NCBI RefSeq assembly: GCF_009377235.1 | Contig: NZ_VMNX01000032.1 | Location: 1-53,386 of the forward strand | DNA: 53,386 nt | Direction of reading: 5' to 3' | DNA from: Streptomyces acidicola | GTDB taxonomy: Bacteria > Actinomycetota > Actinomycetes > Streptomycetales > Streptomycetaceae | Shown: positions 40,562 through 48,342 of the stretch, piece after piece | Layout: each line of letters opens with the position of its first letter | How positions within the stretch are numbered: the first letter of the stretch is position 1 | Made by a program: the position numbers and the translations under genes | The notes under the pieces: model-generated | The model's database searches: none | What the model was told of the DNA's origin: nothing | What the model saw: the letters and a program-made list of their open reading frames with translations, nothing else

Positions 40562-40755
40562 GATCCCTGCTGTCGTAGGCGTGACGAGGTGTCGGCGAGA
40601 TCGCATCAGTGATCAATCGAGCTGCGGACACGGCTCCTGATGCTTGGGCGCCCGATTGCGGGCACCGTCATATTGTCTCAGGATGCCCATTAATACAATG
40701 GCTCGGCCGACGCAGCCGATTCCTGTTCGTGCTCCGACTCGTCGACCGCGTCGAC

Positions 40756-41646
40756 TCAGCTCTCCCCGGCCATGCCCGTCTTGATCGACCGCACCTTGTC
40801 CAAGTGCGCGCTCAGGAAGGCGGACGCCTCCTTCAGATCCCCGCGCTCCACCAGGTCCAGGAGCCTCAGGTGCTCCCGTGCCTGGCCCGCGAGCCGGGAG
40901 CGGTCGATCTGGTGGCGGTACTCGATCAGGCGGCGCAGCCGGTTCTGCCGACGCACGGAGTCGAGCAGGAACTGGTTGCCGGAGCAGCCCACCAGCATCT
41001 CGTGGAACGAGGCGTTGACCTGGAACAGCTCGGCCCGCGGCAGCAGCAGGATGTCCCCGTGCAGCAGGGCCTCCTGCTGCTGACGGTGATGCGCGAAGGC
41101 TTCGGTGTCCACGGTGAAGCCCGGCTCCAGCAGCGCGGCGGGCTCGATGATCATCCGGAACCGATAGCTCTGGTCGTGCGCGTCGACGGTGGCCATCACG
41201 TGCTGGAACTCCCAGCCCCGCCCGCCGGTCCTGCGCCGTACCAGGTCCTCGCCCTCCATCCGGGACAGCACCCGGTCGGCCTGGCGGGGCGTGAGCCGGT
41301 AGCGGCGGCTGATGTCGGCCGCGGTGAAGGAGCCGGCGAAGCGCCCGCCGACGTAGTCGTCGGCGATCTCGAAGTACGCCGCCTGCTCCACGTCCTCGCC
41401 CTCGCTGAGGTCCGGCCGGGAGAGGGTGCCCGCGTCACGCGCCAGGAAGAAGCCGCGGTTGGGGACCCGTTCCAGGATGCCGACCTCGGCCAGGAACACC
41501 ATCGCCTTGCGCACCGGCGTACGGGAGACGTCCAGCTCGTCCGCCGCCCACTGCTCGGTGATGTGGGCGCCCTCTTCGAGGCCTCTGCGACGCATCAGGT
41601 CCACCAGCCGGGTGGCCATGGACGTGGTCAGGTTCGGCCGCGACAT
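40756..41646 (-). CDS. GntR family regulator with two helix-turn-helix domains
   Basis: A regulator of about 296 aa. The first winged helix is at residues 1-70 (HITEQWAADELDVSRTPVRKAMVFLAEVGI, in parts). A second helix-turn-helix-like unit follows at about 90-140 (SFTAADISRRYRLTPRQADRVLSRMEGEDLV), then an FCD-like helical domain (NASFHEMLVGCSGNQFLLD, REHLRLLDLVERGD). The extra domain is unusual for plain FadR-type proteins. I use the ATG at 41646 (MSRPNLTTSM); a TTG at 41679 would allow a better-spaced ribosome site. It lies between the lactonase and aconitase genes on the same strand. Confidence 0.82.
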   Translation of the reverse strand: MSRPNLTTSMATRLVDLMRRRGLEEGAHITEQWAADELDVSRTPVRKAMVFLAEVGILERVPNRGFFLARDAGTLSRPDLSEGEDVEQAAYFEIADDYVGGRFAGSFTAADISRRYRLTPRQADRVLSRMEGEDLVRRRTGGRGWEFQHVMATVDAHDQSYRFRMIIEPAALLEPGFTVDTEAFAHHRQQQEALLHGDILLLPRAELFQVNASFHEMLVGCSGNQFLLDSVRRQNRLRRLIEYRHQIDRSRLAGQAREHLRLLDLVERGDLKEASAFLSAHLDKVRSIKTGMAGES

Positions 41647-41688
41647 CGCTCCTGCGCTCTTCACGTGGTGGGTCGGCAAAGCCTCATC

Positions 41689-42937
41689 CTACGAATCCTC
41701 CTGGAGGAAGAGGACACACACCGGCGAGCCGGTGTGCACCACGCCGCCGGTGGGCCGCAGTCCGCCGTCCGCGGTGTCGACGTCGTAGGTGACGATGGTG
41801 TGGCTGCGCTCGTTGGCGGCGTACAGCTTCCGGCCGTCGGGGCCCAGGCAGAAGTACCGCGGCCGGATGCCCTCGGTGGACGTCCAGCCCACGGGCCGCA
41901 GCAGGCCCGTCTTCGCGGACACCTTGAAGACGCCGATGGTGTCGGGCTCGGGCCCGCCCGGGCTGCCGTCCCCCGCGCCACTGCGGTTGGAGGCGTACAC
42001 GAACCGCCCGTCCGGGCTGACCGCGATCTCCCCGCCCCGGCTGTCGCCCGTCATTGTCGGCTCGGTGCTGGGGAGGATCTGCCGCGCTTGCAGCTCACCG
42101 CGCCGGGCGTCCCAGCGGTATGCGGTGACGGTCGAGCGGAGCTCGTCGACCGTGTAGGCGTAAGGCAGGTGGGTGGAAGGCGATGTGCCGAGGGCCTGTG
42201 GCCTCGCGGGCCGGGACCGACGGGACAGGGCCGAAGCCCAGCTTCCCGGACGCCGCGTCGAGGGTGAGCGTGAAGATCCGGTCCAGCCCCTTGTCCGGTA
42301 CGACGATGAAGCGGCCGTCGGGTGAGAAGGGCACGTGGTGCGGCTTGGCGCCGGTCTGGTCGGTGCGGTGCGGGCCGGGCTCACCGGGCAGGGACAGCAG
42401 GTCGGTGAGCGGTCCGAGCCGGCCGTCGTCCCGCAGAGGCAGCGTCGCCACCGTGCCGGAGGAGTGGTTCGCCACGACCAGGAAACGGTTCGACGGATCC
42501 ACCGCGAGGTGCGCCGGGTTGCGGCCACCGGTCTCCTGGTGGCCCAGGGCGGTGAGCCGTCCGGTGCCGGGATCGATGCGGTAGGCGCTGACGTAGGTGA
42601 AGTCACCGTGCACCGCGTACAGGTAACGCCGGGTGCGGTCGGCGGCCAGGAACGTCGGATTGTCCAGCTCTACGGTCTGCAGCAGTGTCCAGGTGTCGCC
42701 GTCCGGGCCGACGTCGTACACCTCGATGCCCTTGCCCTGCCCTTCGCGTGCGGCCGTGGTCCGGGATCCCACGTAGGCGACGGTCCTTCTGCGGCGTGCG
42801 GCCGGGGCGGCGACTGCCGAGGTGGCATGTGCTGCTCCCGCGGCGGCGACCGGAAGGGCGATCACCGCCCGGCGTGACACCGCGGCGGCTGTCGTGGGCT
42901 GTTGTCGTTGACCGAGGCTGCCGGCGTGCGAGGTCAC
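41689..42937 (-). pseudogene. Frameshifted Tat-exported lactonase (6-phosphogluconolactonase-like beta-propeller)
   Basis: The first part (from GTG 42937) has a twin-Arg-type signal (SRRAVIALPVAAAG) and propeller repeats (FLAADRTRRYLYAVHGDF, HLAVDPSNRFLVVANH, HHVPFSPDGRFIVVPDKG). After TGPRHIAFHP near 42180 the frame is lost, and the match continues in another frame with LPYAYTVDELRSTVTAYRWD and GGEIAVSPDGRFVYASNR to the stop at 41689. A loss of two bases, or gain of one, explains it. Without the shift the protein would be about 415 aa. It may be a true mutation or a sequencing error. Confidence 0.82.
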
Positions 42938-42975
42938 GTCCGCTCCCGTTCGTGGAGGTTGTCGACGGGGGATGA

Positions 42976-43001
42976 TTGTATCTTTCGCTTGTTTGATACA
43001 A
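42976..43001. promoter_or_regulatory. Inverted repeat TTGTATC-N12-GATACAA
   Basis: Perfect 7-bp arms (42976-42982 and 42995-43001) in the divergent region between the lactonase and the RraA-like gene. A looser ATTGT/ACAAT pair (40672-40676 and 40695-40699) lies before the aconitase gene. Both could be sites for the GntR regulator at 40756-41646. Confidence 0.6.
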
Positions 43002-43053
43002 CAGGCCCTGGATCAAAGCATCCGCCCATCAGCGCTCGACCCCTGGAGGCCCC

Positions 43054-43458
43054 GTGCACGCGACGCCCCTTCCCACAGCGGATCTCGCCGACGAATACGG
43101 CGACCAACTGCGCGTCTGCGACGTGCAGTTCACCTCGTACGGAGCCGTCCGCTCCTTTTCGGGGCCGATTCGGACCGGGCGCACCGCCCTGCTCGGCGAT
43201 CTCATGGCCGAGCGCGCCCGGGACAACGGCTGGGCCGGCGTCGTGATCCACGGGGCGCTCCGGGACGCCGTCGCACTGGCCGGTGTGTCCGTCGGCGTGC
43301 AGGCCCTCGGCACCAACCCGCGCAAGAGCGGCAAGGCAGGGCATGGCGAGGTGGACGTCCCGGTGTCCTTCGGCGGCGTCACCTTCGCGCCCGGAGACGT
43401 CCTGCACGCCGACGAGGACGGGGTCGTGCTGCTCCCGGCATCGGCGTCGACCAGGTAG
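43054..43458 (+). CDS. RraA-family protein with internal deletion
   Basis: A 134-residue RraA-like protein; the family normally has about 160 residues and includes oxo-acid aldolases and oxaloacetate decarboxylases. The N terminus (ATADLADEYGDQLRVCDVQF in essence) and C terminus (GWAGVVIHGALRDAVAL, ALGTNPRKSGKAGHGEVDVPV) match well. Between RSFSGPIRT and ALLGDLMAERA about 30 residues are missing, including the usual DGGGSLR active-site segment. The deletion keeps the frame. The GTG at 43054 has CTGGAGG upstream. Catalysis is unlikely as it stands. Confidence 0.75.
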   Translation: MHATPLPTADLADEYGDQLRVCDVQFTSYGAVRSFSGPIRTGRTALLGDLMAERARDNGWAGVVIHGALRDAVALAGVSVGVQALGTNPRKSGKAGHGEVDVPVSFGGVTFAPGDVLHADEDGVVLLPASASTR

Positions 43459-43489
43459 AGGAGGGTCAGCCGGACATGCCGGAGGACGT

Positions 43490-43900
43490 GTAGCGACGAA
43501 GCGGCGGAGTGTCGCCGCCACGGTCGCCGGCCGCTACTCCGAGACCTCGCACGCCGCGGACGGCGTCTGGGCCACCCAGGCCATTGCCGCGGAAGCTGGC
43601 TCAGCCGCAATCTGGCCACGGCACAGCGGATTCACGACTCGGCCGCAACCCCCTTCGAGGCCCTACCCTCCCTGGTCGCCGAGCTGGCCCCCGCCGTCTA
43701 CAGCCCCGCCTGTGTGGCCACGGAGGCCCTGCCGGTGGCCTTCACACTGACCGAACTCTCCGCAGGCGACCTGCCCACCGCACTGGGTGCCGCCGCCCTG
43801 GTCTCCCGCCAGTCGGCCACGTCGACGAACTCCCCGGCGTCCTCAACCCGCGCTTGAAGGGCATACGACTGAGCGATCTCGCCGTCCGCCTGACGGAGTG
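43490..43900 (+). pseudogene. Broken gene, possibly ADP-ribosylglycohydrolase family
   Basis: No single frame is open, but protein-like segments appear in different frames: AATVAGRYSETSHAADGVWATQAIAAE, LATAQRIHDSAATPFEALPSL, ALPVAFTLTELSAGDLPTAL and LNPRLKGIRLSDLAVRLTE, quoted in parts. Their order and the GVxxxQxxAA pattern recall ADP-ribosylglycohydrolases. At least three frame changes and several deletions are needed. The family call is weak; the coding character is clear. Confidence 0.4.
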
Positions 43901-44018
43901 ACCGACAGCGGTACGTCCACGACAGGACGCCGACCGCGCAGTGGGCGAAGCAACCGTGGACGGACCTGCCGGGATCCCATCGTTCGTGCACCTGCGTCCG
44001 GGTGCTCCCGGGCGGCGT

Positions 44019-45113
44019 CTACTGCGTGGGTGCGGGAGCGATGTTCTTGTTGTGGCGGAGCAGGTTCTGCGGATCCCACACCGCCTTGATCTCGGCCAGC
44101 CGCTGGTACTTGGCCTCGCTTCCGTACACGCCGCGCCGCCAGGCCTCGCCCTGGTCCTGCGTCAGGTTGATGTAGGCGTTGGGGAGCGTGTGGGGCCGCA
44201 TGGCGGCCGCGGTCGCGTCGGCCCACGCGTCGTAGGGGGTGTCGTGTTCCGGCTCCGTCCACACGGTGGCGGCCTCCCAGAGCCAGGATGCTCCGGCACG
44301 GGAGAACGCGGTGGCGTCCTCCTCGACGTCCTCGGAGATCGCGCCACCCAGCGACCAGACGTTGATCGCGGTGATCGTGCCCCGGAGGTTCGGTGAGGCG
44401 GCCATGCGCTGGACCAGCGCGTCGATCGCGGGTTCCGTGAGTGAGGCGATATAACCGCCCCGCGCGTTGGTGCGCCATCCATAGGGGGCGGTCGCGTCCA
44501 GCATGCTGTTCGTCTTGAGCCATGTGGTGCGCTGCACCGTGTTGACGACGGGCGTGCCCAGCGCGGCGAGCTTCGCGATCGTCTTCTCCGCGTCCGCGAA
44601 GTCGCCCGTGTGGACCGGGATGAGGATCAGGACCAGCTTGCCGTGCGCCTCCTCGGGCAGGTCGGGAAGCGGCGGCGCGAAGGTGAGCGCGGTCGCCAGT
44701 CCGAGTTCGCGGGGGGCGTCGGCCATGAAGGCGGCCAGTTGGGCCAGGACGGCCGCGGCCTGGTCGCCGGGGAAGATGATCTGCCCGGAGACGACGTCCG
44801 GGCCCAGCGGATGGGCTCGGTACTCGAAGGCGGTGACGACGCCGAAGTTGCCGCCGCCTCCGCGCAGCGCCCAGAACAGGTCCGGGTTCTCCTTCTCGTC
44901 CGCGCGGACCTTCCGGCCGTCGACGGTGACCATCTCGCAGGCGAGCAGATTGTCGACGGTGGCACCGAAGCGACGCATGAGGTGACCGATGCCGCCGCCG
45001 AGGGTCAACCCGGCGACGCCGGTGCTGGTGACGGTGCCGGACGGCACCACCAGGTCGTGTTCCTGTGCGGCCGCGTCCAGTTCGCCGAGCAGGACGCCGG
45101 CCTGGGCCCGCAC
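44019..45113 (-). CDS. FAD-linked oxidase of BBE type, N-terminally truncated
   Basis: A 364-residue remainder of a berberine-bridge-type flavin oxidase (usually about 450-480 aa). Present are AQAGVLLGELDAAAQEH, TGVAGLTLGGGIGHLMRRFG, NPDLFWALRGGGGNFGVV and the C-terminal BBE motif NAYINLTQDQ with RLAEIKAVWDPQNLLRHNKNI, read in parts. The first 100 or so residues, with the GGGHS flavin-linking His, are missing. A good ribosome site and ATG at 45128 lie out of frame just upstream, as if a deletion had joined the old start to the middle of the gene. Probably a pseudogene. Confidence 0.72.
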   Translation of the reverse strand: MRAQAGVLLGELDAAAQEHDLVVPSGTVTSTGVAGLTLGGGIGHLMRRFGATVDNLLACEMVTVDGRKVRADEKENPDLFWALRGGGGNFGVVTAFEYRAHPLGPDVVSGQIIFPGDQAAAVLAQLAAFMADAPRELGLATALTFAPPLPDLPEEAHGKLVLILIPVHTGDFADAEKTIAKLAALGTPVVNTVQRTTWLKTNSMLDATAPYGWRTNARGGYIASLTEPAIDALVQRMAASPNLRGTITAINVWSLGGAISEDVEEDATAFSRAGASWLWEAATVWTEPEHDTPYDAWADATAAAMRPHTLPNAYINLTQDQGEAWRRGVYGSEAKYQRLAEIKAVWDPQNLLRHNKNIAPAPTQ

Positions 45114-45184
45114 GGCCGGTCGGGCTCATGCGTGCCTCCCTGAAGGCGGGCGGCCCGTGTCCGCGGGCAGCCCCAGCGGCTAAA

Positions 45185-45201
45185 CGGAAATTCATTTTCC
45201 G
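45185..45201. promoter_or_regulatory. Candidate TetR operator
   Basis: Inverted repeat CGGAAA-ttcat-TTTCCG between the truncated oxidase and the TetR gene, 32 bases before the TetR start. The position fits autoregulation and control of the divergent oxidase. Confidence 0.6.
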
Positions 45202-45232
45202 GTACTCGTGCAGGAGCGTAACATCCGAGATC

Positions 45233-45898
45233 ATGAGCGAAGTCGTCCCCTCCGGTGCCCGCCCTCAGCGGGCCGACGCACGCGAGAACGTCCGGCAGAT
45301 CCTGCGGGCGGCCCGCGCCGTCTTCGCGGACCGTGGCTACGAGGTGTCCATCGAGGAGGTCGCCCGCCGCTCCGGGCTCGGCATGGGCACGATCTACCGC
45401 CATTTCCCCAACAAGCGCGCTCTTGTCGAGGAGGTCGCGATCGGCCACATGCGGGAGACCTGCGAGGTCCTGGCCCGCGCCCTGGCAGAGGAGCCGGACG
45501 CCTGGTCCGCCTTCACCCGCGTGATGCGCCACATGGCCGAGGTGCGCAGCAGTCAGTTGTTCCCCGTCTCCCGCAGGCGCACGACGGAGTCCGGTCCCGC
45601 CCTCGTCGCCGCGCGCAACGCGCTGCTGTCCGACCTGGACGGTCTGGTGGGACGCGCCCAGCGGGAGGGATCTCTTCGGGCGGACGTGAACACGTACGAC
45701 CTGGTCCTGATGATGGTCTCGCTGCCCCCGCGGATCGCGGACGACGGCGCCGGCGGCGGCCTCGCCGCCGATCTGACCGGTCGTCAGCTGTCCGTCCTGC
45801 TCGACGGCTTGCGTGCCCCCGGTGCCGAGCATCTGCCCGGTTCGGCCGCCACCCGTCCGGACCTGGACGAGTTCTTCCGCACGCGCTTCGGAATCTGA
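45233..45898 (+). CDS. TetR family regulator
   Basis: A 221-residue TetR protein. The DNA-binding domain at about residues 15-65 reads RQILRAARAVFADRGYEVSIEE then VARRSGLGMGTIYRHFPNKRALVEEV, in parts. The C-terminal domain has the TetR_C SBD-like pattern LLSDLDGLVGRAQREGSLRADV. I chose the ATG at 45233; the upstream extension to 45065 runs through the operator. It is intact while its divergent partner is truncated, so the regulator may now control nothing nearby. Confidence 0.9.
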   Translation: MSEVVPSGARPQRADARENVRQILRAARAVFADRGYEVSIEEVARRSGLGMGTIYRHFPNKRALVEEVAIGHMRETCEVLARALAEEPDAWSAFTRVMRHMAEVRSSQLFPVSRRRTTESGPALVAARNALLSDLDGLVGRAQREGSLRADVNTYDLVLMMVSLPPRIADDGAGGGLAADLTGRQLSVLLDGLRAPGAEHLPGSAATRPDLDEFFRTRFGI

Positions 45899-46009
45899 CC
45901 TGCCGCCGCTCCGGGTTTCCGGAGCCTGCATGTTCCGGCGCTCGTGCCGAAGAGCCCTGTCATCGGGTTTCGTGGTCGAGGCGCGGTGGGGGTCGTGGGC
46001 GCGACGCGG

Positions 46010-46645
46010 TCAGCCGTCGGTGCGGACGAAGACGGGCTTGAGGTGCTTCTCGGGCAGTGCGTCGGGGAGTTGTTCCCAGTCGATGACGTGGGAGACGACG
46101 CGGGCGAGGTCCACGGTGCCGGAGAGAGCGAGGTCGAGGGCGTCGGGGATGTGGTTGCGGACGTTGTCGCGGGCGATGCGCATCGTGACGCCGGTGAGGT
46201 ACATGTCGAGCAGGGGCAGCTCGCCGGGGCGGAAGTGGTTGCCCGCCGACTCGCAGATGCCCTCAGGAGCAAGGCATTTGACGGCCAGGGCGAGCTGGTC
46301 GACGCGGCCCGTGGCCTCGACGGCGAGGTCGAATCCGTGCCGGACGGGCTCGACCGTCTCGGCGGTGCGGGCGCCGTAGCTCTCGGCGAGCGCCCGGTGT
46401 GCGGGGTCGGGGTCGACGTACAGCACGTCGGAGGCGCCGAGCGCGCGGGCGATGTCGCAGACGTACAGGCCGATGCTGCCGCGGGCGACGACCAGGACGC
46501 GGGCCCCGGGCTTGTTCTTCAGATGGGGGGCGACCAGGCGCCATGACAGGGACCAGTTGTCGCCGGCCGAGGCCATGGCGACCGGATCGAGACCGGCGGG
46601 CAGGGGCACCAGCATGGCGTCGGCCCAGGGGACGCGGACCAAGCT
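46010..46645 (-). pseudogene. C-terminal half of a zinc alcohol dehydrogenase
   Basis: From VRVPWADAMLVPLPAGLDP onward this matches the nucleotide-binding and C-terminal part of a formaldehyde-dehydrogenase-like enzyme (LVVARGSIGLYVCDIARALGAS, DLAVEATGRVDQLALAV, ending WEQLPDALPEKHLKPVF). The N-terminal zinc domain is missing, and the sequence upstream of 46645 is unrelated. The expected second Gly of the VVGGGARSIG motif is also changed. It lacks both zinc sites. Confidence 0.7.
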
Positions 46646-46901
46646 GCTCGACGCCCGTAAAAGCGAAGCCGACCATCCCGAGGGCCGAGACATGCGCGGC
46701 CGCCATCTGGACACGCGGCTGCCCGTGAAGGTCCACGAGACGGCCCAGCACCGGTCCTGACCGAGGAGGGCCGCAGGACCGTCCAGCGCGACCTGGCCGC
46801 CGTGCTGCTGCGCTGGGAGGGAGCGCCCGACACCGCGTTCTTCCGCGCCCAGGCGTGACGGCCAGCACGGGGCAGGCCGGACACGCCACGCGGCGGCAGC
46901 C
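46646..46901. other. Gene-poor junction region with unidentified fragments
   Basis: No intact gene is seen. A plus-strand stretch ending at 46858 reads VLTEEGRRTVQRDLAAVLLRW and EGAPDTAFFRAQA before a stop, which looks like the end of a lost protein of unknown family. The region separates the two alcohol dehydrogenase fragments and probably holds recombination junctions. Confidence 0.45.
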
Positions 46902-47063
46902 GCACATCAAACACAGCGTCGACCCACCGTTCGCTCGCGGCCACGAATGCGTGGCCCGGGTCGTGGAGACCGGTGACGCCGTCACCACCGTGACCCCCGG
47001 CGACCTGGTGGTCGTCCCCTGGTCCATCAACTGCGGCAGCTGCGACCACTGCGGCGCCGGGGC
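46902..47063 (+). pseudogene. N-terminal zinc-domain fragment of an alcohol dehydrogenase, opposite orientation
   Basis: On the plus strand the codons read HIKHSVDPPFARGHECVARV then GDLVVVPWSINCGSCDHCGAG, the GHE and CG.C..C zinc motifs of medium-chain alcohol dehydrogenases. Homology stops after about 55 residues. It faces away from the C-terminal fragment at 46010-46645 and could be the other half of the same gene after an inversion. Confidence 0.6.
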
Positions 47064-47153
47064 TCCCGGATTCAGGCGCCGATCGCCGTACGGATCGCCT
47101 TGTGTGCGGAGACGGGCCCGGTCGCGTCGGCACCCCCACCGCTGAAACCTACC

Positions 47154-47183
47154 CTTGCGCAAGCATTGACAAGCTTGCGCAAG
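47154..47183. promoter_or_regulatory. Tandem CTTGCGCAAG operators flanking a -35-like box
   Basis: Two perfect 10-bp palindromes, CTTGCGCAAG at 47154-47163 and 47174-47183, have centres 20 bp apart. TTGACA lies between them (47166-47171). A third copy occurs inside the lacI-type gene (47427-47436). The symmetric core with a central CG is typical of LacI-family sites. Confidence 0.7.
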
Positions 47184-47263
47184 GTTGCCAACCATGGGCG
47201 CACGCCGTTCGGGTTTCGCCGACGAGCACCGATGGTGCCCGCCGAGCACGCATCGCATCGGAC

Positions 47264-47300
47264 GCCGGTGAAACCCACCGGTGGCCGGTGAAACCCACCG
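47264..47300 (+). repeat. 20-bp tandem repeat in the lacI leader
   Basis: GCCGGTGAAACCCACCG occurs at 47264-47280 and again at 47284-47300, with a degenerate copy (CCGCTGAAACCTACC) near 47138-47153. The repeats lie between the CTTGCGCAAG operators and the GTG at 47329. Their role is unknown; a second regulator site or RNA structure is possible. Confidence 0.6.
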
Positions 47301-47328
47301 AGCACCATCAAGGAAACGGAGTAGCAGC

Positions 47329-48342
47329 GTGGCCCCCACCCTGACCGATGTCGCGAAGCGCGCGAACGTCGCGCTTTCCACGGCCTCCCGCGCTTTCAGC
47401 GACCCGCAGCGCCTGGGCCCGGAAACCTTGCGCAAGGTCTTGGACGCCGCTCAGGAACTGGGGTACGAGCCGCCTCCGCCGCGCCCGGCCGAGACACCGT
47501 CGGACGCCGCGCCCGTCGCAGTGGTCGTCCCCGACATCGCCAACCCCGTCTTCGGCACCTTCGTCAAGGCCGCCCAGGCCCAGGGATGGCACCGAAGGCA
47601 GACCATCGTGCTCGCCGACACCGACTTCGACCCCGATCGTGAGCGGGAGGTGATCTCCCAGCTCAGCGCCAGGTCGGCCGGTCTCGTCGTGTGTTCGCCG
47701 CGGCTGGACGCCGAGGACGTGCTCGCCCTGTGCGGTGACACCCCCGTCGTCCTGGTCAACCGTGAGACCACGACAGCCGACTGCATCCTCGCCGACGCGA
47801 GCGACGGTCTGCGACAGGCGGCCGAGTACCTGGCGGCGCTGGGCCACCGTCACGTCGCGTACATCCAGGGCTCGCAGCACTCCTGGTCCAACAGCCACCG
47901 CGTCGACGTGGCCCGGGCGCAGGCCGAACAGGCCGGTCTCCGGCTGGAGGTGCTGGGCTGGCAGTCCGAGACGGTGGCGGGCGGCACCGCCGCAGCGGCG
48001 GGCGTGATCGCGTCCGGTGCCACCGCGGTCATCGCGCACAACGACCTGGTCGCCCTCGGAGTCATCACCGGAGCACGCCAGTTGGGCGTCAGGGTCCCGG
48101 ACGACCTCAGCGTCATCGGCATCGACGACATGCCGCTCGCCGCCACCGCCCACCCCGCGCTGACCACCATCGCGGTGCCGATGGAACGCGCCGGGTCACT
48201 CAGCCTGGAACTGCTCGCGCAGTCCGTCGCCGACGAGCGCCACCAGCCGCGCACGCTGCGTCTGCCCACCCAGCTCGTCGTCCGCGGGTCCACCGGCCAG
48301 GTGGCCGGCCGCGCCCACTCCGTCACTCGGGAGCACGCATGA
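47329..48342 (+). CDS. LacI-family regulator of the hexuronate/aldonate operon
   Basis: A 337-residue LacI-type protein. The helix-turn-helix is TLTDVAKRANVALSTASRAFSD. The hinge region, normally an ALARxL-type helix, is replaced by a Pro-rich stretch (EPPPPRPAETPSDA). The sugar domain is intact (VVVPDIANPVFGTFVKAAQAQ, HRHVAYIQGS, AVIAHNDLVALGVI, IGIDDMPLAATAHP). I chose the GTG at 47329 because GGAG lies eight bases upstream. Its stop overlaps the next start by four bases, so the regulator is cotranscribed with the catabolic genes. Confidence 0.88.
   Translation: MAPTLTDVAKRANVALSTASRAFSDPQRLGPETLRKVLDAAQELGYEPPPPRPAETPSDAAPVAVVVPDIANPVFGTFVKAAQAQGWHRRQTIVLADTDFDPDREREVISQLSARSAGLVVCSPRLDAEDVLALCGDTPVVLVNRETTTADCILADASDGLRQAAEYLAALGHRHVAYIQGSQHSWSNSHRVDVARAQAEQAGLRLEVLGWQSETVAGGTAAAAGVIASGATAVIAHNDLVALGVITGARQLGVRVPDDLSVIGIDDMPLAATAHPALTTIAVPMERAGSLSLELLAQSVADERHQPRTLRLPTQLVVRGSTGQVAGRAHSVTREHA

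Noticed and set aside
47427..47436. Third CTTGCGCAAG palindrome as an independent operator
   Set aside because: It lies in codons for TLRKV of the conserved LacI helix, so coding constraint may explain it. It is noted but not called separately.
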